Assembly (NCBI GenBank): GCA_947632415.1
Contig: CANRPB010000026.1
Location: forward strand, 1-14,350
DNA from: an uncultured Bacilli bacterium
Lineage (GTDB): Bacteria; Bacillota_I; Bacilli_A; RF39; UBA660
Length of the DNA stretch: 14,350 bases
Reading direction: 5' to 3'
Shown here in pieces: positions 6,989 through 13,799 of this stretch. The notes below the pieces were generated by a model. The model worked only from the letters and a program-made list of their open reading frames with translations. It had not been told where the DNA came from and made no database searches. A program made the translations under genes and the position numbers. Within the stretch, counting starts at the first letter, position 1; every line of letters starts with the position of its first letter.

Positions 6989-9208
6989 ATGAATATATGG
7001 GATGATTTTAAAGGAACAAAATGGAAAGAAACAATCGATGTAAGCGATTTTATAATTAATAACTATAATGAATATACAGGCGATGAAACATTTTTAGTAA
7101 AATCAACAGAAAAAACAACCAAAATTTGGAACAAATGCCAAAAATTAATTCAAGAAGAACTAAAAAAAGGTGTTTTAGACATCGACACAAAGAACATGTC
7201 AGGAATAGACTCATTTGAGCCAGGATATATTGACAAAGAAAATGAAGTTATCGTGGGCTTGCAAACAGACAAACCATTAAAAAGAATGGTAAATCCCTAC
7301 GGTGGCATTAGAATGGTCTACAATGCACTAGATGCCTACGGATACAAACTAGATAATGAAGTCGACAAACATTTTAACGAATATAGAAAAACACACAATC
7401 AAGGCGTCTTTGATGCCTACACAAAAGAAATAAGAAGAGCACGAAGTGCACACCTACTAACAGGTTTACCAGATGCCTATGGTAGAGGAAGAATTATAGG
7501 TGACTATAGACGAGTAGCGCTATATGGTATTGATTATCTAATAACTTGCAAACAAAAAGATCTAGATGATATAACAACAATAAATGAAGACAACATTAAA
7601 CTCCGTGAAGAAATAAGTGAACAAATAAGAGCACTTGAAAAAATAAAAAACATGGCAAAAAAATACGGTTTTGATATTAGCACGCCAGCCCAAAATGCCA
7701 AAGAAGCAGTCCAATGGGTATACTTTGGATATCTAGCAGCCATCAAAGAAAACAATGGCGCTGCCATGAGTTTAGGTAGAACATCAACATTTTTAGACAT
7801 ATACATAGAACACGACATCAACGCCAATATCATAACCGAAGAAGAAGCAACCGAATTAATAGAACAATTCATAATAAAACTTAGAATAGCAAGACACCTA
7901 AGAACCCCAGAATACAACGAATTATTTGCTGGCGATCCAACATGGGTTACCGAATCAATAGGAGGAATGCTCGACGACAATAGATCATTCGTAACAAAAA
8001 ACAGTTTTAGATACCTAAACACATTAATCAACCTAGGACCAGCACCAGAACCAAATATGACAATACTATGGTCAACCAAATTGCCAGAAAACTTCAAAAA
8101 ATACTGTGCAAAAATATCAATAAAAACTGACGCTATACAATACGAAAATGATGACCTAATGCGTCCTATTTATGGCAATGACTATGCAATAGCATGTTGC
8201 GTATCAGCAATGCAAGTCGGAAAACAAATGCAATTCTTTGGTGCACGTTGCAATTTAGCCAAAGCCCTTTTATACTCAATCAACGGTGGCATCGATGAAA
8301 TAACAAACAAATTAGTAGTTGAAGGACTAGAACCAATTAAAACAGAATATCTAGAATACGAAGATGTTATAACTCACTTTAATAAAACAATAGAAAAAGT
8401 CGCCAAAACATATGTTGATGCCATGAATATCATTCACTATATGCATGATAAATATGCCTATGAAGCAGGACAAATGGCCCTTCACGACACTAACGTAGAT
8501 AGACTTATGGCCTTTGGCGTAGCAGGCTTATCCGTAATAGCAGATTCATTATCAGCCATCAAATATGCCCAAGTAAAGCCAATTAGAAATGAAGAAGGAT
8601 TAGCCATTGACTTTAAAATAACTGGAGACTTTCCAAAATATGGAAACGATGATGACAGAGTTGACGACTTAGCAATAATGGTTATCAATAAATTTTATGA
8701 TGAATTAAAAAAACATAAACTATATAGAAACGCCAAACACACTTTATCAATTTTGACAATAACATCAAACGTAGTTTATGGAAAAAATACAGGAGCGACA
8801 CCAGACGGAAGAAAAGCCCACATTGCCTTCGCACCAGGTGCAAATCCAATGCACGGAAGAGATAATAGTGGAGCCCTAGCCTCACTAAACTCAGTCGCCA
8901 AAATACCATACTGTAACGTTTGCCAAGATGGAATCTCCAATACATTCTCAATCATTCCAGAAGCATTAGGAGACAACGACACAAGATGTGTTAACCTAAT
9001 AAATATATTAGACGGATACTTTAAACAAGGAGCACACCACTTAAACGTCAATGTCCTAAATCGCGAAACTTTAGTAGATGCAATGGAAAATCCTGACAAA
9101 TATCCCATGCTAACAATTCGTGTATCAGGCTATGCAGTTCACTTTAACAGACTAAGCCGAGAACAACAACTAGAAGTTATCAGCAGAACCTTCCACGGAG
9201 ATCTTTAA
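6989..9208 (+). CDS. pflB: Formate C-acetyltransferase (pyruvate formate-lyase)
   Basis: This glycyl-radical enzyme converts pyruvate and CoA to acetyl-CoA and formate during anaerobic sugar fermentation in the cytoplasm. The 739-residue protein has the active-site Cys pair ACCVSAMQVGKQMQFFGAR (C403, C404; the pair is C418/C419 in E. coli) and the C-terminal glycyl-radical segment RVSGYAVHFNRL with Gly714, 25 residues from the end as in the family. The substrate-lyase motifs GRGRIIGDYRRVALYGID and GAAMSLGRTSTFLDIY support true PflB over diol dehydratase-like relatives. AGGAGG at 6975-6980 lies over the end of ligA, only four bases separate the genes, and its stop overlaps the pflA start (TAATG). 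The enzyme is inactivated by oxygen, so an anaerobic or microaerobic host is inferred. Confidence 0.97.
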   Translation: MNIWDDFKGTKWKETIDVSDFIINNYNEYTGDETFLVKSTEKTTKIWNKCQKLIQEELKKGVLDIDTKNMSGIDSFEPGYIDKENEVIVGLQTDKPLKRMVNPYGGIRMVYNALDAYGYKLDNEVDKHFNEYRKTHNQGVFDAYTKEIRRARSAHLLTGLPDAYGRGRIIGDYRRVALYGIDYLITCKQKDLDDITTINEDNIKLREEISEQIRALEKIKNMAKKYGFDISTPAQNAKEAVQWVYFGYLAAIKENNGAAMSLGRTSTFLDIYIEHDINANIITEEEATELIEQFIIKLRIARHLRTPEYNELFAGDPTWVTESIGGMLDDNRSFVTKNSFRYLNTLINLGPAPEPNMTILWSTKLPENFKKYCAKISIKTDAIQYENDDLMRPIYGNDYAIACCVSAMQVGKQMQFFGARCNLAKALLYSINGGIDEITNKLVVEGLEPIKTEYLEYEDVITHFNKTIEKVAKTYVDAMNIIHYMHDKYAYEAGQMALHDTNVDRLMAFGVAGLSVIADSLSAIKYAQVKPIRNEEGLAIDFKITGDFPKYGNDDDRVDDLAIMVINKFYDELKKHKLYRNAKHTLSILTITSNVVYGKNTGATPDGRKAHIAFAPGANPMHGRDNSGALASLNSVAKIPYCNVCQDGISNTFSIIPEALGDNDTRCVNLINILDGYFKQGAHHLNVNVLNRETLVDAMENPDKYPMLTIRVSGYAVHFNRLSREQQLEVISRTFHGDL

Positions 9209-9903
9209 TGATAGGACACATCGATTCAATCGAAACAATGGGACTTGTTGATGGCCCAGGAATAAGAGTCGTCATCTTTTTACAAGGATGTCCACTAAGA
9301 TGCATATTCTGTCATAATCCAGAAACATGGACTGTCAATGATAAAACATTAATAAGCGCCGAAGAATTAGTAAGACACATTTATAAATATCGTAACTACT
9401 TTGGTGAAACAGGAGGAGTAACATTCTCAGGAGGAGAACCATTATATCAACACGACTTTTTACTAGAATGTTTAAAACTATGTAAAAAAATGGGAATCAA
9501 CACATGTCTAGACACCTCAGGTGTAGGAAACTATAAAGATATATTAAAATACGTTGACCTAGTTATATTTGATATCAAAGCAACCGAAGAAGAACTATAT
9601 AAATATATAACTGGAGCAAACATCAACAAATCACTAGAATTTCTAGACTATTGTCAAAAAATAAACAAAAAAATGTGGCTTAGACAAGTAATTATTCCTG
9701 GTATAAATGATAATATCGAATATATAAATAAATTAAAAGAATTCATCAAACCATTAAAAAATATTGAAAAAATTGAATTGTTACCATATCATCAACTAGG
9801 AGTTTCAAAATATAAACAACTAGGTATTCCATATAAATTAGAAAAAACCAAAGCAATGAACAAAAACAAATGTGACGAACTATATAAAGTATTGATCTCA
9901 TAA
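9208..9903 (+). CDS. pflA: Pyruvate formate-lyase activating enzyme (radical SAM)
   Basis: PflA uses a [4Fe-4S] cluster and S-adenosylmethionine to create the glycyl radical on PflB. The 231-residue protein starts with the PflA-type segment GLVDGPGIR (12-20) and the radical SAM cysteines C28-x3-C32-x2-C35 (GCPLRCIFCHNP). The SAM-binding TFSGGEP follows at 72-78. Later conserved blocks are LDTSG, DIKA and the C-terminal WLRQVIIPGIND and ELLPYHQLG. There is no extra ferredoxin insert, so it is the short PflA form, not the diol/benzylsuccinate type. ATG shares one base with the pflB stop, making coupled translation likely. The last codons form the 5' arm of a terminator. Confidence 0.96.
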   Translation: MIGHIDSIETMGLVDGPGIRVVIFLQGCPLRCIFCHNPETWTVNDKTLISAEELVRHIYKYRNYFGETGGVTFSGGEPLYQHDFLLECLKLCKKMGINTCLDTSGVGNYKDILKYVDLVIFDIKATEEELYKYITGANINKSLEFLDYCQKINKKMWLRQVIIPGINDNIEYINKLKEFIKPLKNIEKIELLPYHQLGVSKYKQLGIPYKLEKTKAMNKNKCDELYKVLIS

Positions 9904-9915
9904 TCAATACTTTTT
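9886..9915 (+). terminator. Intrinsic terminator overlapping the end of pflA
   Basis: An 11-bp stem, AAAGTATTGAT (9886-9896) with ATCAATACTTT (9903-9913), has a six-base loop and a T-run at 9911-9915. The stop codon TAA (9901-9903) lies in the loop and 3' arm, so the terminator is built into the coding end. Confidence 0.85.
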
Positions 9916-9955
9916 GTACTAATGACAAAAATATATTTATTTTTTAGAAATATTT

Positions 9956-9964
9956 TGATATAAT
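9956..9964 (+). promoter_or_regulatory. Extended -10 promoter of the repeat-protein gene
   Basis: TG (9956-9957), one base, then a perfect TATAAT (9959-9964), which is the same TGATATAAT arrangement as upstream of 4808. There is no clear -35. A start near 9971 gives a leader of about 23 bases before ATG 9994. Confidence 0.6.
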
Positions 9965-9977
9965 TAATTTACAATAG

Positions 9978-9983
9978 AAGGGG
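9978..9983 (+). promoter_or_regulatory. Ribosome binding site of the repeat-protein gene
   Basis: GAAGGGG around 9977-9983 is a purine-rich ribosome site. It lies one base before the in-frame ATG 9985, which is too close, and ten bases before ATG 9994, which is therefore taken as the start. Confidence 0.6.
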
Positions 9984-9993
9984 TATGATAAAA

Positions 9994-10734
9994 ATGAACA
10001 ACAATTCAAATGCAAATACAGCTGGAATACCTAATATAAATGATATAAAAGTGGAGGATACTCCAGCAGAATCTTTTGAAAATTTATACGGAAAAGGAAA
10101 TAATCAATCTAATAACCAGACGAACAACCAACAACCCAATATGGTACCACCTACACCCAATATGAACGTTAATCCAAATATAGGCCCAAATCAAATGAAT
10201 GGAGCCCAACCTAATATGGTACCACCAACACCCAATATGAACGTTAACCCAAATGTAGGACCAAATCAGATGAATGGAGCCCAACCTAATATGGTCCCAC
10301 CCACACCCAATATGAACATTAATCCAAATGTAGGACCAAATCAGATGAATGGAGCCCAACCCAACATGGTCCCACCCACACCCAATATGAACATTAATCC
10401 AAATGTAGGACCAAATCAGATGAATAGAGCCCAACCTAACATGGTACCACCTACATCTAACATGAATCCACAACCAAACCCAACAAATACACCAAATAAC
10501 AATGTTAATTTATCAGATGTAAATATTGATAAACAAAAAATGCAATCAATAGAAGAACAACTATCAAAAACAAGTCAATACAATCCAGAAGAATTAAAAC
10601 AAGAAAAAATAACAATTCCCTCAGACAATCAATATGAAAAAAATAAATCTGGATTATCATTCGTAGTAGTTTTATTTGTTATACTAGCAGTAGTAATTGC
10701 GCTACTACCACAAATAAATAAATGGATAGGGTAA
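9994..10734 (+). CDS. Asn/Pro/Met-rich tandem-repeat protein with C-terminal membrane anchor
   Basis: The 246-residue product (ATG 9994) has four parts. Residues 1-46 are polar, Asn/Gln-rich and include a short acidic stretch (DIKVEDTPAESFENLYG). Residues 47-146 are four near-identical 25-residue repeats with the core QPNMVPPTPNMN and then NPN, GPNQMN and GA, plus a degenerate fifth copy to about 160. Residues about 170-219 are a charged, probably helical linker (IDKQKMQSIEEQLSKT). Residues about 222-239 are a strongly hydrophobic helix, ending with QINKWIG. There is no N-terminal signal peptide, so a tail-anchored form with the repeats in the cytoplasm is the simplest reading; the reverse topology is not excluded. 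It is monocistronic, with its own promoter and terminator. I do not recognise a family and assign no function. Confidence 0.8.
   Translation: MNNNSNANTAGIPNINDIKVEDTPAESFENLYGKGNNQSNNQTNNQQPNMVPPTPNMNVNPNIGPNQMNGAQPNMVPPTPNMNVNPNVGPNQMNGAQPNMVPPTPNMNINPNVGPNQMNGAQPNMVPPTPNMNINPNVGPNQMNRAQPNMVPPTSNMNPQPNPTNTPNNNVNLSDVNIDKQKMQSIEEQLSKTSQYNPEELKQEKITIPSDNQYEKNKSGLSFVVVLFVILAVVIALLPQINKWIG
10132..10470 (+). repeat. In-frame tandem repeat: four 75-bp units plus a partial fifth
   Basis: Units begin at 10132, 10207, 10282 and 10357, each exactly 75 bases (25 codons), with a diverged partial unit from 10432 to about 10470. Units 3 and 4 differ at only three bases in my reading (T/C, T/C and G/A, the last changing Gly to Arg). 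Units 1 and 2 show mainly synonymous changes. The close identity at DNA level points to recent duplication by slippage or unequal recombination. Confidence 0.93.
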
Positions 10735-10754
10735 AATAAAAACTTATAAAAATT

Positions 10755-10784
10755 AAAAAAACATAGAGAACCTATGTCTTTTTT
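10755..10784. terminator. Bidirectional intrinsic terminator between convergent genes
   Basis: A 6-bp stem, ACATAG (10761-10766) with CTATGT (10772-10777), has the loop AGAAC and is flanked by an A-run on the left (10755-10760) and T-run on the right (10779-10784). Each strand therefore reads as a stem followed by U residues. It serves the repeat-protein gene on the plus strand and the UPF0316 gene on the minus strand. Confidence 0.82.
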
Positions 10785-10797
10785 AAATCATTAAAAT

Positions 10798-11307
10798 TTA
10801 CTTTTTAATAAAACCATTTTGAATATACTTTGTCTCATTAATAATTACAAATGCCTTTTCATCATACTTATTTATAACCTTTTTTAACGAATCTAAATTA
10901 TTATTATTTATTTGAATTAATAATAAATATTTATCACTCTTATCCTTGCCCTTAACATTAATTACAGAAACACCGTATCCCATTTTCCTCAAAACATCAG
11001 TTAAAACCTTTTCCTTATCAGTAATAACTTGAACTGACATATATCCCTTAATATACTTGGCCGATATTATCCCACCAATATAAGTACCAGTAGCAAATCC
11101 AGCAGCATAAGAAAAAACAACAAACAAACTATTTTCATCAGTATTTAATGCTTCCTTAACAACCAAAAACCAAACCGTTACCTCAAAAAAACCAATTAAA
11201 CTAGCAATAACATTTTTATTCTTAACCGACATAATAGCCCTAATTGTACCCAACGAAACATCTATAATTCTCACAAAAAAGATTTTTAAACACAAATTAA
11301 AAAGCAT
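10798..11307 (-). CDS. UPF0316/YebE-like membrane protein (DUF5698 + DUF2179)
   Basis: The 169-residue protein has about three N-terminal membrane helices (roughly 1-22, 35-52 and 60-82). The pattern FVRIIDVSLGTIRAI followed by ASLIGFFEVTVWFLVV is typical of UPF0316 (DUF5698). The C-terminal soluble ~80 residues, with ITDKEKVLTDVLRKMGYGVSVI, match the DUF2179 alpha/beta domain, and polar YLLLIQI and KAFVIINETK strands follow. The family's biochemical function is unknown to me. The frame can be opened four codons earlier at 11319, but that ATG overlaps the ribosome site GGTGAT (11312-11317). ATG 11307, four bases after the site, also matches the family's usual short N terminus. It follows uppP by 51 bases on the same strand, and its start region lies in a terminator-like hairpin. 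Confidence 0.85.
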   Translation of the reverse strand: MLFNLCLKIFFVRIIDVSLGTIRAIMSVKNKNVIASLIGFFEVTVWFLVVKEALNTDENSLFVVFSYAAGFATGTYIGGIISAKYIKGYMSVQVITDKEKVLTDVLRKMGYGVSVINVKGKDKSDKYLLLIQINNNNLDSLKKVINKYDEKAFVIINETKYIQNGFIKK

Positions 11308-11339
11308 AAGTATCACCATTTATATAATGGCACTTATGC
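11300..11339 (-). promoter_or_regulatory. Terminator-like hairpin over the UPF0316 start codon
   Basis: In the mRNA, GCATAAGT (plus-strand 11332-11339) pairs perfectly with ACTTATGC (11304-11311). Inside it, CCATT pairs with AATGG around an ATATA loop, with a 1x4 internal loop. The outer 3' arm contains the start codon. The inner arm holds GG of the GGTGAT ribosome site, and TGAT is in the internal loop. The hairpin is followed at once by TTTTT, so it could act as an intrinsic terminator for uppP, as a translation block, or as both. Confidence 0.6.
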
Positions 11340-11358
11340 ACATATTTTATTCTAAGTA

Positions 11359-12180
11359 TTAAAAGAAAACAATTATTAAACTACCAACAACAATACAATA
11401 TACCACAAAATAAATTAATTTACCATTTTTAACAATATTTCTAAACCATTTTGTACCAATATAAGTAAATATAAACGCCACAACCATACTAAAAAAATAA
11501 TAAAAATATTGAATAATACTTAAATTAGCACCTATTAAATCCTTAATACCCAAAATCATAGTAGCAATACTAATTGGAATATAAAGAATAAAAGAAAAAT
11601 CAAAAGCAACATCACGCTTTAAATGTCTAAACATACCACCAACAATAGTAGCGCCACTCCTACTTATTCCCGGCAATAAAGCACAAACTTGAAACAATCC
11701 AACTGTAATAGCGTCCCCAAAAGATATATCCTTGCTACTTTTAATACCCTTAAAATCCTTTATAACAAACAAAAAAATAGAAGTAATAAGCAAAGTTAAG
11801 CCCACAAATCTAACATTAGTCTCCAAAAAATCAAATAAACCCAACTTTTTAACAATCAATCCCATAATTCCAGCAGGAATAGTCGCAATAATAACAAGCC
11901 AACTATACTTGTAATCATTATAATATTTTTTATCCTTAGTTTTAAAATATGTAAAAAAACCCTTAATAAGTTCCAATATTTTATTCCTATATATAAGAAT
12001 AATCGCACAAAGACTTCCAAAATTTGTAATAGTCGCCAATAACTCATAATCAATACTACCAAAATCACTAACTAAATTTTGAAAAATCAATAAATGACCA
12101 CTAGAAGAAACAGGAATAGGCTCAGTTATCCCCTGAATAAAACCAAGAAAAATATACTTTAACAACTCTATAACATCCAT
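11359..12180 (-). CDS. uppP: Undecaprenyl-diphosphatase UppP (BacA)
   Basis: UppP is an integral membrane phosphatase that converts undecaprenyl diphosphate to the monophosphate, recycling the lipid carrier for peptidoglycan and related polymers; overexpression gives bacitracin resistance. The 273-residue product has the (E/Q)xxxE motif as Q16-x3-E20 in QGITEPIPVSSSGH (16-29). The second signature, PGISRSGAT, lies at 170-178 and holds the catalytic Arg. Around eight hydrophobic segments span the chain, as the family requires. The longest frame starts with GTG inside the ribosome site; ATG 12180, four bases after GGTGAT (12185-12190), is the better start and gives a normal N terminus. It is probably transcribed with the UPF0316 gene. 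Presence of UppP implies a cell wall or other undecaprenyl-based envelope, arguing against a true wall-less mycoplasma. Confidence 0.95.
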   Translation of the reverse strand: MDVIELLKYIFLGFIQGITEPIPVSSSGHLLIFQNLVSDFGSIDYELLATITNFGSLCAIILIYRNKILELIKGFFTYFKTKDKKYYNDYKYSWLVIIATIPAGIMGLIVKKLGLFDFLETNVRFVGLTLLITSIFLFVIKDFKGIKSSKDISFGDAITVGLFQVCALLPGISRSGATIVGGMFRHLKRDVAFDFSFILYIPISIATMILGIKDLIGANLSIIQYFYYFFSMVVAFIFTYIGTKWFRNIVKNGKLIYFVVYCIVVGSLIIVFF

Positions 12181-12184
12181 TATT

Positions 12185-12190
12185 ATCACC
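12185..12190 (-). promoter_or_regulatory. Ribosome binding site GGTGAT that sets the uppP start
   Basis: Minus-strand GGTGAT is followed by AATA and then ATG (12180). The alternative GTG start lies inside this element, so it is rejected. Confidence 0.7.
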
Positions 12191-12196
12191 TATTTA

Positions 12197-12224
12197 AGTA
12201 TATACTATTTACGATAAATATTAA
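12197..12224 (-). promoter_or_regulatory. Weak candidate promoter for uppP
   Basis: Minus-strand TATACT (12202-12197) with TTAATA 16 bases upstream (12224-12219) fits a weak sigma-A promoter. Transcription would begin about at the ribosome site, leaving a leader of about 10 bases. The AT-rich background makes this uncertain. Confidence 0.3.
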
Positions 12225-12296
12225 ATAATTTTTTTTAAAATTCATACAATTTATTACAGGTAGTGTTAAAACAAACTAAAAAAATCATCTTTAACG

Positions 12297-12302
12297 TATA
12301 AT
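12297..12302 (+). promoter_or_regulatory. Candidate -10 box for the DUF3603-like gene
   Basis: A perfect TATAAT at 12297-12302 lies in the 196-base divergent region between uppP and the next gene, about 75 bases before ATG 12377. No convincing -35 or TG extension accompanies it. I see no other element in this region apart from the weak uppP promoter: no tRNA and no strong hairpin. Confidence 0.3.
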
Positions 12303-12376
12303 TCCCATAAATATGTTAAATTTAAAACTAGCAGTAAAAATAATTTTTTCCACATATATACCGAAGGGAGATAAAC

Positions 12377-13006
12377 ATGAATTATATATACGATATCTTA
12401 GTAAACTTTAACGATAAATATTATGAATTCTATGACTGGAATGAATCAGACAACATTCTCCATGTCAAAAAACTTCCAATAATTAGAGTAAAATCTAACT
12501 TCCTACATAATATCAAATACAACAATATTGTAGTTGATAAAAAACTAATAGAAAAAATATATAAAAAAACAGACTTCTTTAACAATAAATCCAATAAATT
12601 AAACTATGTATGTGCTGTAAGCGACGCAAAAGAAGCAATAGTAATAAAATTTAGCCCAAACGGCACTATAATTGGACGTAGTAGTTTATTAATAGATGAA
12701 GAAAATGAAATCATAGATATAAGCGAAAACCTCGAAGAAAACAACTACGACTACAAAATAAACAACATCATAACCCCATATAAATTTAAAACAAGAAAAG
12801 AAATAGAAATAAGTACCTATATAATATCCGAACTAAATAATATAAACGAAGACAAACTAAAATATTTATACTTTGATTGCTTCGATAAAGAAGAAACAGA
12901 CACCAAAATAATACTCAAAAATTTTCTTTCAGAAATCAATAATAACTTTAATAACGTATATAGTAAAATATACGATTTCTTAAAAATGACATCACCCAAC
13001 AGTTAA
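12377..13006 (+). CDS. DUF3603-like protein of unknown function
   Basis: The 209-residue protein is acidic to neutral, rich in Asn, Lys and Ile, and has no signal peptide or membrane segment, so it is probably cytoplasmic. The layout of its N-terminal half resembles what I recall of DUF3603 proteins from Bacillus. That is an N-terminal YDILVNF, then FYDW (18-21), then a KLPIIRV segment followed by a leucine/histidine stretch. Next come LNYVCAVSD (about 73-82) and a later RSSLLIDEE stretch. The C-terminal half is less conserved and shorter than in Bacillus. AAGGGAG at 12364-12370 is a good ribosome site for ATG 12377. The gene has its own terminator. It is divergent from uppP and upstream of scpA. 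The family has no function known to me; the assignment is by pattern memory only. Confidence 0.7.
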   Translation: MNYIYDILVNFNDKYYEFYDWNESDNILHVKKLPIIRVKSNFLHNIKYNNIVVDKKLIEKIYKKTDFFNNKSNKLNYVCAVSDAKEAIVIKFSPNGTIIGRSSLLIDEENEIIDISENLEENNYDYKINNIITPYKFKTRKEIEISTYIISELNNINEDKLKYLYFDCFDKEETDTKIILKNFLSEINNNFNNVYSKIYDFLKMTSPNS

Positions 13007-13009
13007 AAT

Positions 13010-13037
13010 TTAGGATTTTTAATCCTAATTTTTTTTT
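13010..13037 (+). terminator. Intrinsic terminator after the DUF3603-like gene
   Basis: An 8-bp stem, TTAGGATT (13010-13017) with AATCCTAA (13021-13028), has a three-base TTT loop and is followed by nine T residues (13029-13037). It starts four bases after the stop codon. Confidence 0.88.
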
Positions 13038-13043
13038 AATCAA

Positions 13044-13072
13044 TTTACTTGTACGACTTAATTTGATATACT
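13044..13072 (+). promoter_or_regulatory. Promoter of scpA-scpB
   Basis: TTTACT (13044-13049, 4 of 6 matches to the -35) and TATACT (13067-13072) are separated by 17 bases. TG at 13064-13065 makes an extended -10. Transcription should start near 13079, exactly at the AGGTG ribosome site (13079-13083), so the leader would be only about 10 bases before ATG 13089. Confidence 0.6.
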
Positions 13073-13088
13073 TATTCTAGGTGTTGTT

Positions 13089-13799
13089 ATGGAATATAAA
13101 GTAATGATTGATGCCTTTGAAGGACCACTTGACCTTCTACTACATCTAATAAAAAAATCCAACATTAATATAGTAGATATAAACATAGTAGATATTACAA
13201 AACAATACTTGAATTATATCAACTGTATGGAAAAACTAGACTTAGACATTGCAAGTGAATACCTAATTATGGCAGCAGAATTAATCGAAATGAAATCAAA
13301 TATCTTATTACCAAAACCAAATTTAGAAGAAATAGAAGAAGAAAGACAAGAACTAATAACCAAACTTTTAGACTACGACAATTACAAAAAAATGACTTCC
13401 TATTTCAAAAACCTAGAAATAAATAGAAGAGACGAATTTACAAAAGAACCAGAAGACCTAAGAAAATACGACTGTGTAAGCGAAACACATCTAAAAGGAA
13501 ATCTAACAATAGAAGACCTACTAAAAGCCTTCAATAATTTTTTACAAAAAGCAGAATCCAACAAGCCACTAAACACCAAAATAACCACAAAAGAATACTC
13601 TGTTTCCAAAAGATGCGAAGAAATTATCCAAATCATCAAAAAAAAGACAAAAATAGAATTTACCGAATTAATTAAATCATATAATAAAAGTTATATAATC
13701 GTTACCTTCTTAGCCATCTTAAGCCTAGCACGAAAAAACAATATCAAAATCAACCAAGGAAATAATTTTGAACATATTTACATAGAGGATGTGAAATAA
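13089..13799 (+). CDS. scpA: Segregation and condensation protein A
   Basis: ScpA is the kleisin that bridges the SMC ATPase heads and binds the ScpB dimer in the condensin complex that folds and separates the chromosome. The 236-residue protein starts with the classic family block FEGPLDLLLHLI (near 9-20) followed by the SMC-neck-binding helices (DITKQYLNYI and ASEYLIMAAELIEMKSNILLP). The middle is a Glu/Lys-rich linker with EEIEEERQELI. The C-terminal winged-helix end has the expected VTFLAILSLARKNNIKI segment. Length is near the usual 230-260. It begins behind an extended -10 promoter and shares one base with the scpB start (TAATG), which suggests coupled synthesis of the two partners. Confidence 0.95.
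   Translation: MEYKVMIDAFEGPLDLLLHLIKKSNINIVDINIVDITKQYLNYINCMEKLDLDIASEYLIMAAELIEMKSNILLPKPNLEEIEEERQELITKLLDYDNYKKMTSYFKNLEINRRDEFTKEPEDLRKYDCVSETHLKGNLTIEDLLKAFNNFLQKAESNKPLNTKITTKEYSVSKRCEEIIQIIKKKTKIEFTELIKSYNKSYIIVTFLAILSLARKNNIKINQGNNFEHIYIEDVK

Noticed and set aside
7534..8097. A long minus-strand frame (187 codons) inside pflB
   Set aside because: It lies wholly within a highly conserved enzyme on the other strand, has no ribosome site or promoter, and its composition fits antisense codons of pflB.
9208..9903. pflB-pflA as a diol dehydratase or other glycyl-radical system in a microcompartment
   Set aside because: The Cys-Cys active site and the short activating enzyme without a ferredoxin insert mark true pyruvate formate-lyase, and no shell genes are nearby.
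10084..10473. A 129-codon minus-strand frame with repeated Trp/His/Ile-rich units
   Set aside because: It is the mirror of the plus-strand tandem repeats, which keep the frame open on both strands. The plus strand has the promoter, ribosome site and terminator.
12211..12423. A 13-base direct repeat (ACGATAAATATTA at 12211 and 12411) as a possible regulatory or attachment site
   Set aside because: It is AT-rich, one copy is inside coding sequence, and there is no further flanking similarity. Chance is the simpler explanation.
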